Part shown: positions 7,387-17,115 of the stretch, in pieces
Numbering within the stretch: the stretch's first letter is position 1
Layout of the letters: each line of letters opens with the position of its first letter
Assembly: GCA_020404895.1 (NCBI GenBank)
Contig: JADBWK010000092.1
Span: forward strand, 1 to 61,512
Direction: 5' to 3'
Length of the DNA stretch: 61,512 nucleotides
From: Pseudanabaena sp. M085S1SP2A07QC
GTDB lineage: Bacteria > Cyanobacteriota > Cyanobacteriia > Pseudanabaenales > Pseudanabaenaceae
Notes under the pieces: model-generated
The model's database searches: none
What the model was told of the DNA's origin: nothing
The model's input: only the letters and a program-made list of their open reading frames with translations
Position numbers and translations under genes: made by a program

Positions 7387-7632
7387 TTATGAATCAGACG
7401 AGATAGAGTCATCTTCGGTAAACTGTTCGATCGCTTCTAGCATTCCTTCTGAATATGGCTCTAAGATGGTGGTACAAACGTGAAGTTCAGCTAGGGCGTT
7501 ACAGAACTCATCGGAGTCTGGGTTAGTTGTTTCAAGAATATTAATGGCAGCAATGGCACGTTTTAGTTGGGGTTGGTATTCTGCCATGTGACGCTTAAGG
7601 CGATCAATAGGTTGTTTGTAAGTTGTATTCAT
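7387..7632 (-). CDS. Small unknown protein, helical
   Basis: 81 residues with no family I can name. It is predicted helical (PIDRLKRHMAEYQPQLKRAI) with an acidic C-terminus (EQFTEDDSISSDS). Its ATG overlaps the stop of the preceding coiled-coil gene by 4 nt, so the two are an operon. Position in a toxin-antitoxin and restriction island suggests an accessory role, but nothing in the protein proves it. Confidence 0.6.
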   Translation of the reverse strand: MNTTYKQPIDRLKRHMAEYQPQLKRAIAAINILETTNPDSDEFCNALAELHVCTTILEPYSEGMLEAIEQFTEDDSISSDS

Positions 7633-7823
7633 TTTTTGAGTCTCCTTTCTAATTTTGCGATTTGGTTATGACAGTTTGCTACGGTTTTCTCCCAGTGAGC
7701 AATTAGTCCTAAATCTTGATTTTCAATTGGCTTTTCTCTTTCTTTTGCCAATTTCTGTAAATGTTCTTCAAGCGCTCGATATTGCCCTTCTAGTTGAATG
7801 CGGTACTTTTTGTTGTCGGTCAT
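7629..7823 (-). CDS. Small coiled-coil protein
   Basis: 64 residues, highly charged and almost entirely coiled coil (YRIQLEGQYRALEEHLQKL, then NQIAKLERRLKK). I recognise the pattern from hypothetical cyanobacterial proteins but not a function. It is the first gene of a two-gene unit with the 81-residue protein downstream (ATGA overlap). Confidence 0.6.
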   Translation of the reverse strand: MTDNKKYRIQLEGQYRALEEHLQKLAKEREKPIENQDLGLIAHWEKTVANCHNQIAKLERRLKK

Positions 7824-7935
7824 TGTTCATAGTATGCAATTTAAAAGTTGGTGAACTCTACCTATAGTGCGATCGCCATGATGATCATCCTCTTATCGTA
7901 GTTATATTTTATACCGCCAATCACTAAATCTACAA

Positions 7936-8152
7936 TGCGATCGCCTCTCATCAAACCCAAACGAGCCTCAATGATCGCGTTGGGACTAAACAATCGGCGA
8001 TCGCTCTTGCTTGAGGATGCTGATTATGATGAGCATTCGCTGTCAATGTTGCAGAAAATTGCTGACGCTCTCAATCAGAAGGTAGAGATTATGCTCCTTG
8101 AGACAAGTTTGGAGTAGTTGCTGTTTTAGTTTTCAGGAAATTAAGGGCGATC
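7936..8152 (+). pseudogene. Relic of an HTH antitoxin C-terminus, copy 3
   Basis: Third copy of the unit. It has the longest open trace (MRSPLIKPKRASMIALGLNN, then LEDADYDEHSLSMLQK and IADALNQKVEIM). The front part was never an HTH domain in this frame, so I read it as a relic and not as a 60-residue gene. It is followed by the common tail ending near 8152. Confidence 0.6.
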
Positions 8153-8170
8153 ACTGCATCTTTCAATCTC

Positions 8171-9670
8171 TTACACTGAATTTTGAATTTCTAATTCTAT
8201 TAGTCCATTTGTTAGTGCCTCAAATGAATTTGCTTTTGCACATAAAATTCCAATATTCACATCAGACGCAAAATAATCAGGTTCCCATGATTGAAGTTTT
8301 AAAGAATTACTGAGAACTAAGATAGAGTTTGGGCGTAATTGAGTTTGAATTTGTCGCCGATATCTATATTCTGATAATTGTCCAACTCCCAACCTAATGC
8401 GTGGTCTAAAGTTCTTTCGGCTAATTGTCTTAACTTCAAAGATGGTTTCTGTACCATTTTTCTCTGCGAGGAGATCAACCGAGTTAGGATCATCAGAAAC
8501 ATTGTAAGAAAGACTCGTTAATCTCACTGCAAGTCGTGCAACTATTTCCTGATGTTGACGGGTCTTCTCAAGTCGTGTCATTCTTCCCTGAATTACATTT
8601 TCAACATTAACAGAATCATCTATATCTGATATCTCAGGAATACTGGGAATAAAAGGTCTAAGATTAATTTCTATGATTTCTGGAACTATATTAGAATTAT
8701 CAATCTCATCGGATTCTTTAGAATCTGGATAGTTATCAGATAAATACTCTGAACCAATCAATTCATCTGGTGTAACCCACTGAGATTCAATACTTGGATT
8801 TCCAAAAAATCCATACCACGATATAGCATTTTCAATTTCAGATGAGCTTTGTGGCATCCAGAAATTTACTGGATCAGAATGAAAATCCAAAACATCCTGA
8901 AGTTGTTCAATCTGATTCACTACTTGAGGTGACAAAAACAGACTATTACGCTCTTTAACCGCAAAGTCACTTTGTCCTAAGAACTGAAACCACTCTTGCA
9001 CATCTCGAAGTCTACGGGTATCCACATCAAATGTCTCAGACGTTTGTCTGAGAGATATTAGTCTTGCGTAAGAACCGCGCCAGTCACTATTACAAATAGT
9101 AGGGACAAGTGCTAAAAGGCACTCACGAGTATCTATAGTGGCAGCATAACCATTTCTATAAAGTTCAACCAAAACTTGAAGAATTAGTACCCCTGGTTTT
9201 ATCAGAACTCTTGAATCAACATCTAGCTCTATGCGATTTGCTGGAATACTCATTCCTGATTGAGATAATTCTATTTTTAGGGAAGGTGATATGTCTGACT
9301 TATGACCATTGGGATATTGATATGCAAGAACTTGCGTAGAAAAAAGTTCGGAATAGCCAATCGTACCATCAATGTACATTAATCCAATTGGAGTTAACTG
9401 AGGCTGCTTAATATATCGAGTGGAATATATCAAACCTAAATCAGGCAGTATTTGCTGATAATCTCGCCAAGCATCTACTTGCCCAGAATCGGATCTAACA
9501 TTTGCAGTAAAAGATCCATCTGTAACTAAAGCTTGATTAACCAAAGCACGATAATTTGGATATTTGCCAAATCTATAAGCCGCATCAAGTAATGAGAATA
9601 GTTCTCTTGAATTAACTCTTCCCATATGATGATTAAATGACCAAGAATATCCAGGATAGGGCAGATTCAA
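8171..9670 (-). CDS. Restriction endonuclease, PD-(D/E)XK C-terminus
   Basis: 499 residues. The C-terminal 140 residues carry a nuclease core: SVDLLAEKNGTETIFEVKTI gives the D...ExK catalytic set, with QLSEYRYR as the downstream helix. The N-terminal 350 residues are unrecognised and probably bind DNA. The gene overlaps the methyltransferase stop by 4 nt and starts with TTG at 9670; a later ATG at 9625 is possible. With the adjacent C5 methyltransferase it forms a type II restriction-modification system. The low-GC composition compared with flanking core genes suggests transfer. The recognition site cannot be read from sequence. Confidence 0.8.
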   Translation of the reverse strand: MNLPYPGYSWSFNHHMGRVNSRELFSLLDAAYRFGKYPNYRALVNQALVTDGSFTANVRSDSGQVDAWRDYQQILPDLGLIYSTRYIKQPQLTPIGLMYIDGTIGYSELFSTQVLAYQYPNGHKSDISPSLKIELSQSGMSIPANRIELDVDSRVLIKPGVLILQVLVELYRNGYAATIDTRECLLALVPTICNSDWRGSYARLISLRQTSETFDVDTRRLRDVQEWFQFLGQSDFAVKERNSLFLSPQVVNQIEQLQDVLDFHSDPVNFWMPQSSSEIENAISWYGFFGNPSIESQWVTPDELIGSEYLSDNYPDSKESDEIDNSNIVPEIIEINLRPFIPSIPEISDIDDSVNVENVIQGRMTRLEKTRQHQEIVARLAVRLTSLSYNVSDDPNSVDLLAEKNGTETIFEVKTISRKNFRPRIRLGVGQLSEYRYRRQIQTQLRPNSILVLSNSLKLQSWEPDYFASDVNIGILCAKANSFEALTNGLIELEIQNSV

Positions 9671-10725
9671 TGGACCAACTCCTTTGACTTTAGATTACTT
9701 AGTGCAGAATGAATAGATCTTCCTACAGCACGAGCAAGTAAAGGCGGTACTGCGTTACCAATTTGCCTATACTGTGCTGTTGAAGTGCCTAATAATTTAT
9801 ACCAATCTGGGAAGGATTGAAGACGTGCCGCTTCCCTAACAGTAATATGTCTAGGTAAATACGGATGTATATGTGGTCTACCTCCGCCAGCTTTAGAACC
9901 AACTAATACTGTCCCTGATGGCTTCTCAGGATCAATTCTATCTGTATGATCTATTCTATCTCTTCCACCCTGAGGGATTTGTTCATATCGACTACGAACT
10001 CTATCACCATGAATGCGGATATCATGATTATATAGACCCTCAACATTTTCCAAGGCTAATTTTGATGGTATCCAACATGGGAGGCTCATATTAGACAATT
10101 CTAGGTTCGATGGATTGCGATATTCTTTTTCAGGAAATTTAAACTCAGTAGGTTTCTGAAAACCTATAACAAAAACTCTTTTTCTGATTTGTGGAACTCC
10201 ATAGTCGGCAGCATTAAGAATATCTGTATAAAGCTCATACCCTGTTTCAACTTCAAAATGATAAAAAAGATTATTCCAGTCTTCTCCATTATTGAGTGTT
10301 AGCAGACCTGGTACATTTTCAAAAATAAATGCTTTTGGTTGAAGTTCGTTTATAAGGCGAATATAATCATAAACTAACTGCCCTCGCGAGTCATCAAAAG
10401 AACCTCTTTTCCCCAAAATACTAAATGACTGACATGGTGGACCACCTGCAATAAGACTAATTGGTACACCATTGATAAGATCTTTAATTTTATCGCCTGT
10501 TAGTTGTTTGATATCTTGAGCTTCTGTTATACAATGAGGGAAATTGTATGTCAGTGTGTCACAGTAGTATTGAACTTCATCATTTGCATATCTAAAATCA
10601 AACCCTGCTAATGACAAACCTAAGTCAAGTCCTCCTCCTCCTGAAAAAAAAGAAACTGCAACAAGCTTTTGACTCTTTTTTTGAGGTATTTGCAAAGAAT
10701 TTAAAGCAGTGAGATATGAATTCAT
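9667..10725 (-). CDS. DNA (cytosine-5) methyltransferase
   Basis: 352 residues with the ordered motifs of C5 DNA methyltransferases. These are motif I FFSGGGGLDLGLSLAGF near residue 27, motif IV GGPPCQSFS with the catalytic Cys near 99, motif VI FENV near 141, motif VIII QIRKRVFVIGF near 184, motif IX REAARLQSFPD and motif X QIGNAVPP. The variable target-recognition region lies at about 210-290 and contains GGRDRIDHTD. It protects DNA from the co-transcribed endonuclease downstream. Normal family length; nothing is missing. Confidence 0.95.
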   Translation of the reverse strand: MNSYLTALNSLQIPQKKSQKLVAVSFFSGGGGLDLGLSLAGFDFRYANDEVQYYCDTLTYNFPHCITEAQDIKQLTGDKIKDLINGVPISLIAGGPPCQSFSILGKRGSFDDSRGQLVYDYIRLINELQPKAFIFENVPGLLTLNNGEDWNNLFYHFEVETGYELYTDILNAADYGVPQIRKRVFVIGFQKPTEFKFPEKEYRNPSNLELSNMSLPCWIPSKLALENVEGLYNHDIRIHGDRVRSRYEQIPQGGRDRIDHTDRIDPEKPSGTVLVGSKAGGGRPHIHPYLPRHITVREAARLQSFPDWYKLLGTSTAQYRQIGNAVPPLLARAVGRSIHSALSNLKSKELVH

Positions 10726-10886
10726 CGAGATCTTGACTATTTAAAAATATCTGTCTGTTACTTTGAATCTTAGCCTAAAAAGCTACAATTTGTTAATAAA
10801 GGCGGTTAGTTAAGTGATCGCGTAGATTTACAATTGTAAGCATCTTGCTATAATAGCTGCATAACCTTAGCTCACCAAGAACTTCT

Positions 10887-11099
10887 ATGCTCTCTCCACA
10901 GCTTGAAGATAAATCTCTACATCTAGAAACTAGAGTTGCTGCATTAGAGACAGAACTCGCACAAATGCGACAAATGCTATCTGTATTTGTTCAGAAAAAA
11001 ACACCTTGGTGGCTAAAAGTCGCAGGTAGCTTTGAAAACGATCCCACCTTTGACGAAGCAAATCGCCTCGGTCAAGAATGGCGCAAATCTGCTGAATAG
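10887..11099 (+). CDS. VapB-like antitoxin, partner lost
   Basis: 70 residues: a short coiled coil (HLETRVAALETELAQMRQML) and a conserved tail TPWWLKVAGSFENDPTFDEA with RLGQEWRKS. This tail is typical of antitoxins found beside PIN-domain toxins in cyanobacteria. The frame is intact, but the toxin 6 nt downstream is broken, so the antitoxin is an orphan. Confidence 0.7.
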   Translation: MLSPQLEDKSLHLETRVAALETELAQMRQMLSVFVQKKTPWWLKVAGSFENDPTFDEANRLGQEWRKSAE

Positions 11100-11105
11100 A
11101 GCATC

Positions 11106-11527
11106 ATGTATATTTTTGACACCGATCATCTCAGCCTCATTCAGCGCAATGGATAAGAAGGAAAGCGAATCTTATCCAAACTTGCAGAGATAGAAGATCC
11201 TGAAGTTGCCGTTACCATCATTACCTACGAAGAGCAGATTAGAGGAAGACTCGTTTTTTTAGCTAAGGCAAAAACATTAGACGAACAAATCTTTGCCTAT
11301 CAAGGATTACAGCAACTAGCAATCAATTACCAAGCGATCGTCATTATCCCTTTTAGCCGTACATCTGCCATAGAACATCAACGCTTACGCAAAATCCCCG
11401 TCCAGGAAATATGGATCTCAAAATTGCCGCGATCGCCTTAACAAACAATGCAACCTTACTCACTCGTAACAAATCAGATTTTGGTCAAATTGTAGAGTTG
11501 TCTATAGATGACTGGTCATGTGGTTAG
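11106..11527 (+). pseudogene. vapC: Broken PIN-domain (VapC) toxin
   Basis: The frame begins MYIFDTDHLSLIQRNG, carrying the first catalytic Asp of PIN ribonucleases, then hits a TAA at about 11154. Reading through gives EGKRILSKLAEIEDPEVAV and TIITYEEQIRGRLVFLAKA. A frameshift near 11410 is then needed to recover MDLKIAAIALTNNATLLTRN and the end SIDDWSC. One nonsense codon and one frameshift mean no active toxin. It lies directly after the intact antitoxin gene. Confidence 0.85.
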
Positions 11528-11616
11528 AGCTTTGTGATTGGGATTAGGGGCGATCGCTATTTAGACGCTGAAGGTTGATCGCTGTTTGGTTGATTTTTGA
11601 GAAAGCCGATCGCATA

Positions 11617-12849
11617 CTACAACAAACCCGCGATCGCAGTTTGGACAGAATAGCCCAAATGCTTCCATGCCGCCGCCGTAGCCACCCGACCGCGAGGTGT
11701 GCGATTGATATAGCCAATCTGTAATAAATATGGCTCATAGACTTCCTCAATCGTGTGAGCATCCTCACCTGTCGCTGCTGCTAATGTATCCAAACCTGCG
11801 GGGCCACCATTAAAGTTCTCAATTAAAACCGTTAATAATTTGCGATCGATCCAGTCCAAACCTTTCGGATCGACATTAAATAATTCCAGAGCCGATTCCG
11901 CGATCGCACCTGTAATCTGTTCGCCCTTAGCCTTAACTTCGGCATAGTCCCGCACTCGCTTTAAGAGACGATTGGCAATCCGAGGCGTACCGCGTGATCT
12001 CGCAGCGATCGCGATCGCACCATCGTCATGGATTGGAGTCTCTAGAATCTTGGCACTGCGGGACACAATTTGCGTTAGTTCGTCCTGCTCATAGAAACGG
12101 AAGTGCTGCACAAAACCAAAGCGATCGCGCAATGGTGAAGATAACGATCCAATTCTCGTAGTTGCACCGATCAGCGTAAATTTATTTAACTGCACACTGC
12201 GAATTCTTGCCCCTTGCCCCTTCCCAATCGTAATATCTAATCGATAATCTTCCATCGCGGGATAGAGAATCTCTTCCGTTACACTCGGTAAGCGATGGAT
12301 TTCATCGATAAAGAGAATATCTCCCTGTTGCAAAGAAACTAGTAAACCAGCGACATCACGGGGACGTTCAAGGGCAGGAGCCGAAGTAATTTTACATTGC
12401 ACGCCCATTTCTTGGGCAATGATGAGAGCCAGAGAAGTTTTACCTAACCCTGGGGGACCATATAACAACAAATGATCGAGGGCTGACGATCGCGATTTTG
12501 CTGCCGCGATCGCAATATTTAGGAGTTCTTTTAAGTCTTTTTGTCCAATATAGTCTGCGAGATTTTTGGGGCGAATATTAATATCAACTGAAACTTGAGT
12601 AGGAGTATCTTTGGCAAGTTGATCTTCTAGTTTCTCCTCTGGCGTGGCTTCCGCTTGCAATAAATCTAACGCCTGTTGCATTTCTGGCGATGCCACCTCT
12701 TTTTTGGGTGCTTTTTTAGGAGTTCGGGAGGTTGATTTTTTGCTGGCAGCTTGTTCAGTAACTGGTATAGAGTTTTGAGCAGTTTGAGCATTCAGGCGAT
12801 CGCCTTCTGGATTCGGATTTTGATTTGGTTTAGAGGAGATGATTGCCAT
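11617..12849 (-). CDS. ruvB: Holliday junction DNA helicase RuvB
   Basis: About 410 residues; the hexameric AAA+ motor that drives branch migration with RuvA. After a variable, basic, low-complexity N-terminal extension of about 90 residues come [18 protein letters not shown], Walker [15 protein letters not shown], Walker [12 protein letters not shown], and sensor/arginine region [18 protein letters not shown]. The winged-helix C-terminus ends [21 protein letters not shown] prefer the ATG at 12849 (MAIISSKPN) over an upstream TTG at 12867. The start overlaps the 3' end of the creatininase-family gene, so the two are co-transcribed. Confidence 0.95.
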   Translation of the reverse strand: MAIISSKPNQNPNPEGDRLNAQTAQNSIPVTEQAASKKSTSRTPKKAPKKEVASPEMQQALDLLQAEATPEEKLEDQLAKDTPTQVSVDINIRPKNLADYIGQKDLKELLNIAIAAAKSRSSALDHLLLYGPPGLGKTSLALIIAQEMGVQCKITSAPALERPRDVAGLLVSLQQGDILFIDEIHRLPSVTEEILYPAMEDYRLDITIGKGQGARIRSVQLNKFTLIGATTRIGSLSSPLRDRFGFVQHFRFYEQDELTQIVSRSAKILETPIHDDGAIAIAARSRGTPRIANRLLKRVRDYAEVKAKGEQITGAIAESALELFNVDPKGLDWIDRKLLTVLIENFNGGPAGLDTLAAATGEDAHTIEEVYEPYLLQIGYINRTPRGRVATAAAWKHLGYSVQTAIAGLL

Positions 12850-13645
12850 ATGCTTTAGGTTGCTCAAATTTGTAAATATCTTCGATCAATTGCACCCAAC
12901 CATCAACTAGAGAATCAAGTATCTTTTCACCCTTTTCTCTAGTCGCAGCCTTAGCATCACCCAATACACCGCTGTGTGTCAAATCGCGCATCACCCATGC
13001 AAAGGGATTTGCCGACTCCATGCTGAGCAAACTATTCTCAGGCAATCCATAGGGATATTCGGTAACTGCCTTATCCATCTGTACCTGTTCAGGTAAAAGC
13101 GCCAACATCAGGCTAGTTTCGGCATCGCCACCATGAATTCCAAATTCTAATTCTTTTTCCGTCAACAGCTCTTTGGCAACATTGGGAACGCGCCAAGTAA
13201 AGAGAGGGAATATGGCAAAATCTGGATATTTCTCATGGAGATCGCGAGCAACTATTTCCAAAATTTGCGGTTGTCCACCGTGGGAATTCATCAAAGCTAA
13301 CTTCCGAAATCCTGCCCGATAAACACTCTCAGCAATGTCTGTTAACATCGCTATCATCGTCTGCGATCGCATCGTAATCGTGCCTGCAAAAGTACTATGC
13401 TCATTCGATTTACCATAATACAAAGGCGGCAATGCATAGGCAGGAATCTCTGGATCTAATTTTTCTAAAGCCCTTGCTAACACCCCTATACTAATTGCGG
13501 CATCGACGATCAATGGTAAATGTGCGCCATGCTGCTCGATCGCCCCCATAGGCTGAATAATCACCACATTTTGCTTGTTTGGCATAGATGCGATCGCTGG
13601 CGAAGTAAGGTAAGCAAAACTGCGATCGGCAGGAAAGTAATTCAT
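12830..13645 (-). CDS. Creatininase-family amidohydrolase
   Basis: 271 residues of the metal-dependent creatinine amidohydrolase/ArfB fold. [19 protein letters not shown] near residue 30 carries metal ligands (E, H), with [19 protein letters not shown] and [25 protein letters not shown] near residue 172 supplies further ligands. Members hydrolyse cyclic amides or N-formyl amines; the substrate here is unknown. The 3' end overlaps ruvB by about 20 nt. Confidence 0.85.
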   Translation of the reverse strand: MNYFPADRSFAYLTSPAIASMPNKQNVVIIQPMGAIEQHGAHLPLIVDAAISIGVLARALEKLDPEIPAYALPPLYYGKSNEHSTFAGTITMRSQTMIAMLTDIAESVYRAGFRKLALMNSHGGQPQILEIVARDLHEKYPDFAIFPLFTWRVPNVAKELLTEKELEFGIHGGDAETSLMLALLPEQVQMDKAVTEYPYGLPENSLLSMESANPFAWVMRDLTHSGVLGDAKAATREKGEKILDSLVDGWVQLIEDIYKFEQPKAYGNHLL

Positions 13646-13674
13646 GGAAAAATATATTTATCTTGCAATATATG

Positions 13675-15573
13675 TTACTTCATCGTAGGCGATCGCCCAA
13701 ATCCTTTGTTTTTTGCAGATCTTGGCTTACTCTTCTTAGCTTTTAAGCATAGCTTGTAATTTTCACGAAATATGAACCTGTTAGGATGATCCACTTCTAG
13801 TACCTGTTCGGCAATCTTTAGAGCTTTTAGATAGAGAGGTTCCGCTTCCTCATATCTTCCTTGCGAATAGTATAGTAATGCAAGATTATTTAGACTTGTT
13901 GCAACAGAAGGATGGAGACTACCTAAAAGTTCTTGTCTCATTGCCAGTGCCTTTTGATAGAGAGGCTCTGCTTCTTCGTATCTTCCCTGTAAGTAGTATA
14001 GATGCGCGAGGGTATTTAGACTTTCTGCAATATTAGGATGACTTGTCTCCTGCAAAGAATCTCTACCTAACATTTTTTGTCTTAAAGTCAATGCTTGCTG
14101 GCAGAGTGGTTCTGCTTCTGCGTATCTCCCTTGTAAATAGTACAGTACAGCAAGATTGTTCAAGATTTGAGCAATATCTGGGTGATTTTCCCCAAATACT
14201 TCTTGTATCGAAGTTAGTGCTTTTTGATAGAGTGTTTCTGCTTCTAAGTATCGCCCTTGTGAATGGTAAAGCAATGCAAGGTTATTAAGACTGTTAGCAA
14301 TATCGGGGTGAGATTTGGCTAATAATTCTTGCCTTATGGATAATGCTCTTTTATAGAGAGGTTCTGCTTCTTCATATCTACTTTGAGCCGAGTAAAGCAA
14401 TGCAAGATTGTTTAGACTTGTCGCAACATAGGGATGTTTTTCTCCTAATAATTTTTGTATTAAAATCAAAGATTCTTTTAAGAGTATTTCGCCTTCATCA
14501 TATTTACCTTGTAAACGATATAACTCTGCGAGATTGTTCAGACTCCTTGAGACGGATAGGTCTTGCTCTCCTAACAGTTCCCGATTTAAAGCTAGTGATT
14601 CTTTTAACAGTAGTTCTGCTTTATTATATTTCCCTTGTAAACGGTAAATTCCTGCAAGGTTGTTCATACTTCCAGCAACATCAAGATGTCTCTCACCTAA
14701 AAGCTCCTGACTCAATAAAAGAGATTGTTGAAAGAGTGGTTCTGCTTTTTCGTAGCTACCTTGCAATTTGTACAGAAATGCAAGGCTGTTGAGAAGATCT
14801 GCCTTCTGTAAATCATGGTTTAGATCAGAGTAAAGCTTGAGAGATTCTTGATAGGCTAGTTCTGCTTTAGCATAGTTGATATGAGATTGATAAGCGTGTC
14901 CGAGTTGATTTAGGAGATCGGCGCGAGTATGACTGGGTTGCTGATATTCTTCAATCAATCGATGGAGTAGATCGAAGCGCTCTTGAGAAACAGGAGTTAT
15001 TATTTGATCATTAGGATTGACAGACATTTCAGCAATAGAGCGTTCTAGTATTGGCAGATCACTTTGTAAGCGAACCTCAATCGATTTCCATGCCCAAAAG
15101 TCTGGAGCAAACCTTGCAAAGCGAGTCATTGCATAACTTGGTAACAAGAATAAGATCGGATAGGGCAACTTGTGGACATAGGTATCACGGGCAATATTGA
15201 GATTGCTCAAAAGTGATGGATAGTCACCATAACCACCGATTGTTTTTTCCAAACCACTGATTAATAAGACTATTTTTCTGTCTGGAATTAATTCCACTTT
15301 TTGTAAGGAATCGGTAATTGCAGCGATTAAATAATGCAAATCTGGATCGTCAAAATGCAACGAAATCCATTGAAGTTCGGGATTGTCCTTGCTTGACTCT
15401 AAGGCTCGAACCGTGAAATTGCGATCGCGTTCTAAATTAACCTCCACAAAACCCACCGTAAAACCTTCAGAAAGATCGGCAAAAATCGCGATTTTCTGTA
15501 AAGCTTCGGCATTACGGAGAAGAAAATCTTCTTCAGTGTTGCCCAATGGCGTTAACGGCTCTTTGGAAAGCAT
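13675..15573 (-). CDS. TPR (kinesin light chain-type) effector or sensor protein
   Basis: 632 residues. The first 200 form an NTPase-like domain with a Walker B-like strand (KIVLLISGLEKTIG) but no visible Walker A, so it may be a degenerate nucleotide-binding or docking domain. From about residue 217 to 600 there are nine tetratricopeptide repeats of about 42 residues with the pattern SLNNLALLYxxQGRYEEAE. Such arrays sense or hold protein ligands. The start overlaps the upstream ATPase gene by 41 nt, so both are made from one message. The pair resembles split STAND-type signalling modules. I cannot assign a ligand. Confidence 0.8.
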   Translation of the reverse strand: MLSKEPLTPLGNTEEDFLLRNAEALQKIAIFADLSEGFTVGFVEVNLERDRNFTVRALESSKDNPELQWISLHFDDPDLHYLIAAITDSLQKVELIPDRKIVLLISGLEKTIGGYGDYPSLLSNLNIARDTYVHKLPYPILFLLPSYAMTRFARFAPDFWAWKSIEVRLQSDLPILERSIAEMSVNPNDQIITPVSQERFDLLHRLIEEYQQPSHTRADLLNQLGHAYQSHINYAKAELAYQESLKLYSDLNHDLQKADLLNSLAFLYKLQGSYEKAEPLFQQSLLLSQELLGERHLDVAGSMNNLAGIYRLQGKYNKAELLLKESLALNRELLGEQDLSVSRSLNNLAELYRLQGKYDEGEILLKESLILIQKLLGEKHPYVATSLNNLALLYSAQSRYEEAEPLYKRALSIRQELLAKSHPDIANSLNNLALLYHSQGRYLEAETLYQKALTSIQEVFGENHPDIAQILNNLAVLYYLQGRYAEAEPLCQQALTLRQKMLGRDSLQETSHPNIAESLNTLAHLYYLQGRYEEAEPLYQKALAMRQELLGSLHPSVATSLNNLALLYYSQGRYEEAEPLYLKALKIAEQVLEVDHPNRFIFRENYKLCLKAKKSKPRSAKNKGFGRSPTMK

Positions 15574-16888
15574 CTATTTGCATTACCGTAGGATGAGGAT
15601 AGTTCCAGCGTTGTTTACCGTTGTATTCCAACACCGATGTATTGAAAAGAGTCTGTTGACCAGTCTCATCATTAGCAGCACGCTTAGAGCGATAGGTATT
15701 AGCGATCGCCGCATAGTGAATATCAGGAATTTCGCGCTCAAAACTAAACTGCAATTGCTTGATGGCATAGGCAGCATCATCGGACTCAATCGCTTTATGT
15801 CCACGTCCGATTGCCGTAATACAAGCTTCGCGCATCATCTGCATCAAATGTCTGACATGGCCACCACTAGCACGGACTACATCTAGTAACACTGTTTCTG
15901 AAGCAAAGATTTTGTCAGTCTGCATCCGTCTTTGTAATAACTGGACAAGAGCTTGCAAGCCTTTATCATTTAGAGCCAATTCATCGCGATCGCGCTCAAA
16001 CTCATAAATATTTACCATCGGCACAATCGAAGACTGACCGAAGTTTTTGCCGATGCCGAGTGGTGAATACAAAACTGAAATTGGCACAGTATAAACAACC
16101 GTTGCTCGTAATTCTTGTAACTGAGAAGCATAATCAAAAAACAAACGTTTCGCCACTTGGGGCGGACAGCGATCGAGATTGTCGAAAATCAGTAAAAGTC
16201 CTTTACAATCTGGACGCTTTTTCTTAAGTTTTTTGGTTGCATCATCTAGCAATAGATTAATTGTCGCCTTCAACCGCGAGAAATCTTTCTCTAAGGTATT
16301 ACGAATAACTTTTTTATCCTTTGCACCACCTTTAATCTGTGAAGTCAGCTTAGCAAGTAGCTTTGCTAAAAAAGGAATGGGGAATGGACTTTCGCCACCC
16401 AATGTTACTTCTCCTTCTAACGAAATTGAACTTTCGACAGTCTGTTCCGTTTCCTCCGTAATATCCGCAAACCAGTCTTCAAAATCTTTGAGAATACCGC
16501 GATCTAGTTGAATTCCTAATTTGCGTAACTCATACTCCACATACTGAGCAACCAACAAATACAGATCCGTATATTCCACATCGTTAATATCAGTCACTTC
16601 ATCGGTTTCCAGATAAATAACGTGATATTGCGATCGCCAATTTCTCTCTAACAGTCGTAATTCAGTACTTTTGCCACACCCACGATGACCTGTAAATAAA
16701 ATCGTGCTAAATTCCTGCTCCTCCTGCAAATCAAGCATCGTACTGATGTTAGTCATTGCCTCACTTTTACGAGCCTCTCCTAACTGGGAATAATAGCGAT
16801 CAAGATCATCTCCTTCCAAAGGCTTTACGTCACATACGCGATAGGCAGTACGCAAATCAGTTGCAGGTTGTGATGGTAAAAATGACAT
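15533..16888 (-). CDS. AAA/STAND-like P-loop ATPase
   Basis: 451 residues. Walker A FTGHRGCGKSTELRLLE lies near residue 70 and Walker B LLLIFDNLDRCP near 230, followed by an arginine-rich sensor region and a winged-helix-like C-terminus (GGHVRHLMQMMREACI). The N-terminus (YRVCDVKPLEGDDLDRYY) is shared by cyanobacterial ATPases that precede TPR proteins. There is no transmembrane segment. It is the first gene of a two-gene operon with the TPR protein; the long overlap suggests fixed stoichiometry. A role in stress or phage sensing is plausible but unproven. Confidence 0.8.
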   Translation of the reverse strand: MSFLPSQPATDLRTAYRVCDVKPLEGDDLDRYYSQLGEARKSEAMTNISTMLDLQEEQEFSTILFTGHRGCGKSTELRLLERNWRSQYHVIYLETDEVTDINDVEYTDLYLLVAQYVEYELRKLGIQLDRGILKDFEDWFADITEETEQTVESSISLEGEVTLGGESPFPIPFLAKLLAKLTSQIKGGAKDKKVIRNTLEKDFSRLKATINLLLDDATKKLKKKRPDCKGLLLIFDNLDRCPPQVAKRLFFDYASQLQELRATVVYTVPISVLYSPLGIGKNFGQSSIVPMVNIYEFERDRDELALNDKGLQALVQLLQRRMQTDKIFASETVLLDVVRASGGHVRHLMQMMREACITAIGRGHKAIESDDAAYAIKQLQFSFEREIPDIHYAAIANTYRSKRAANDETGQQTLFNTSVLEYNGKQRWNYPHPTVMQIDAFQRAVNAIGQH

Positions 16889-17115
16889 AGCTTTACTAGC
16901 TTTTATTTCTGAAATATTAAAATGGAACTGTAATTGGCTCGTGTATTGACCGTAGCCTAAGTTTGTTAGATTTTTCCAATACTTTTAGTTTAGCGGTGCA
17001 TAGCAAGATCGGCATTAGCATGATCGCCTTTTATATCCTTATATTAAAGACAAGAATAAAGCTATATTTTACCTACTTTCAGATAAACTAATAATTGAAT
17101 GTCACTAAAAGTTTT

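Noticed and set aside
14043-14792. Plus-strand frames inside the TPR gene
   Set aside because: They are antisense shadows of the 42-residue repeats; the repeated pattern of the encoded peptides follows from the DNA repeats.
13675-15000. Regular 126-bp DNA repeats as a CRISPR or satellite array
   Set aside because: The period equals 42 codons in an unbroken frame and the repeats diverge as TPR codons do. No CRISPR array with short repeats and unique spacers was seen anywhere in the window.
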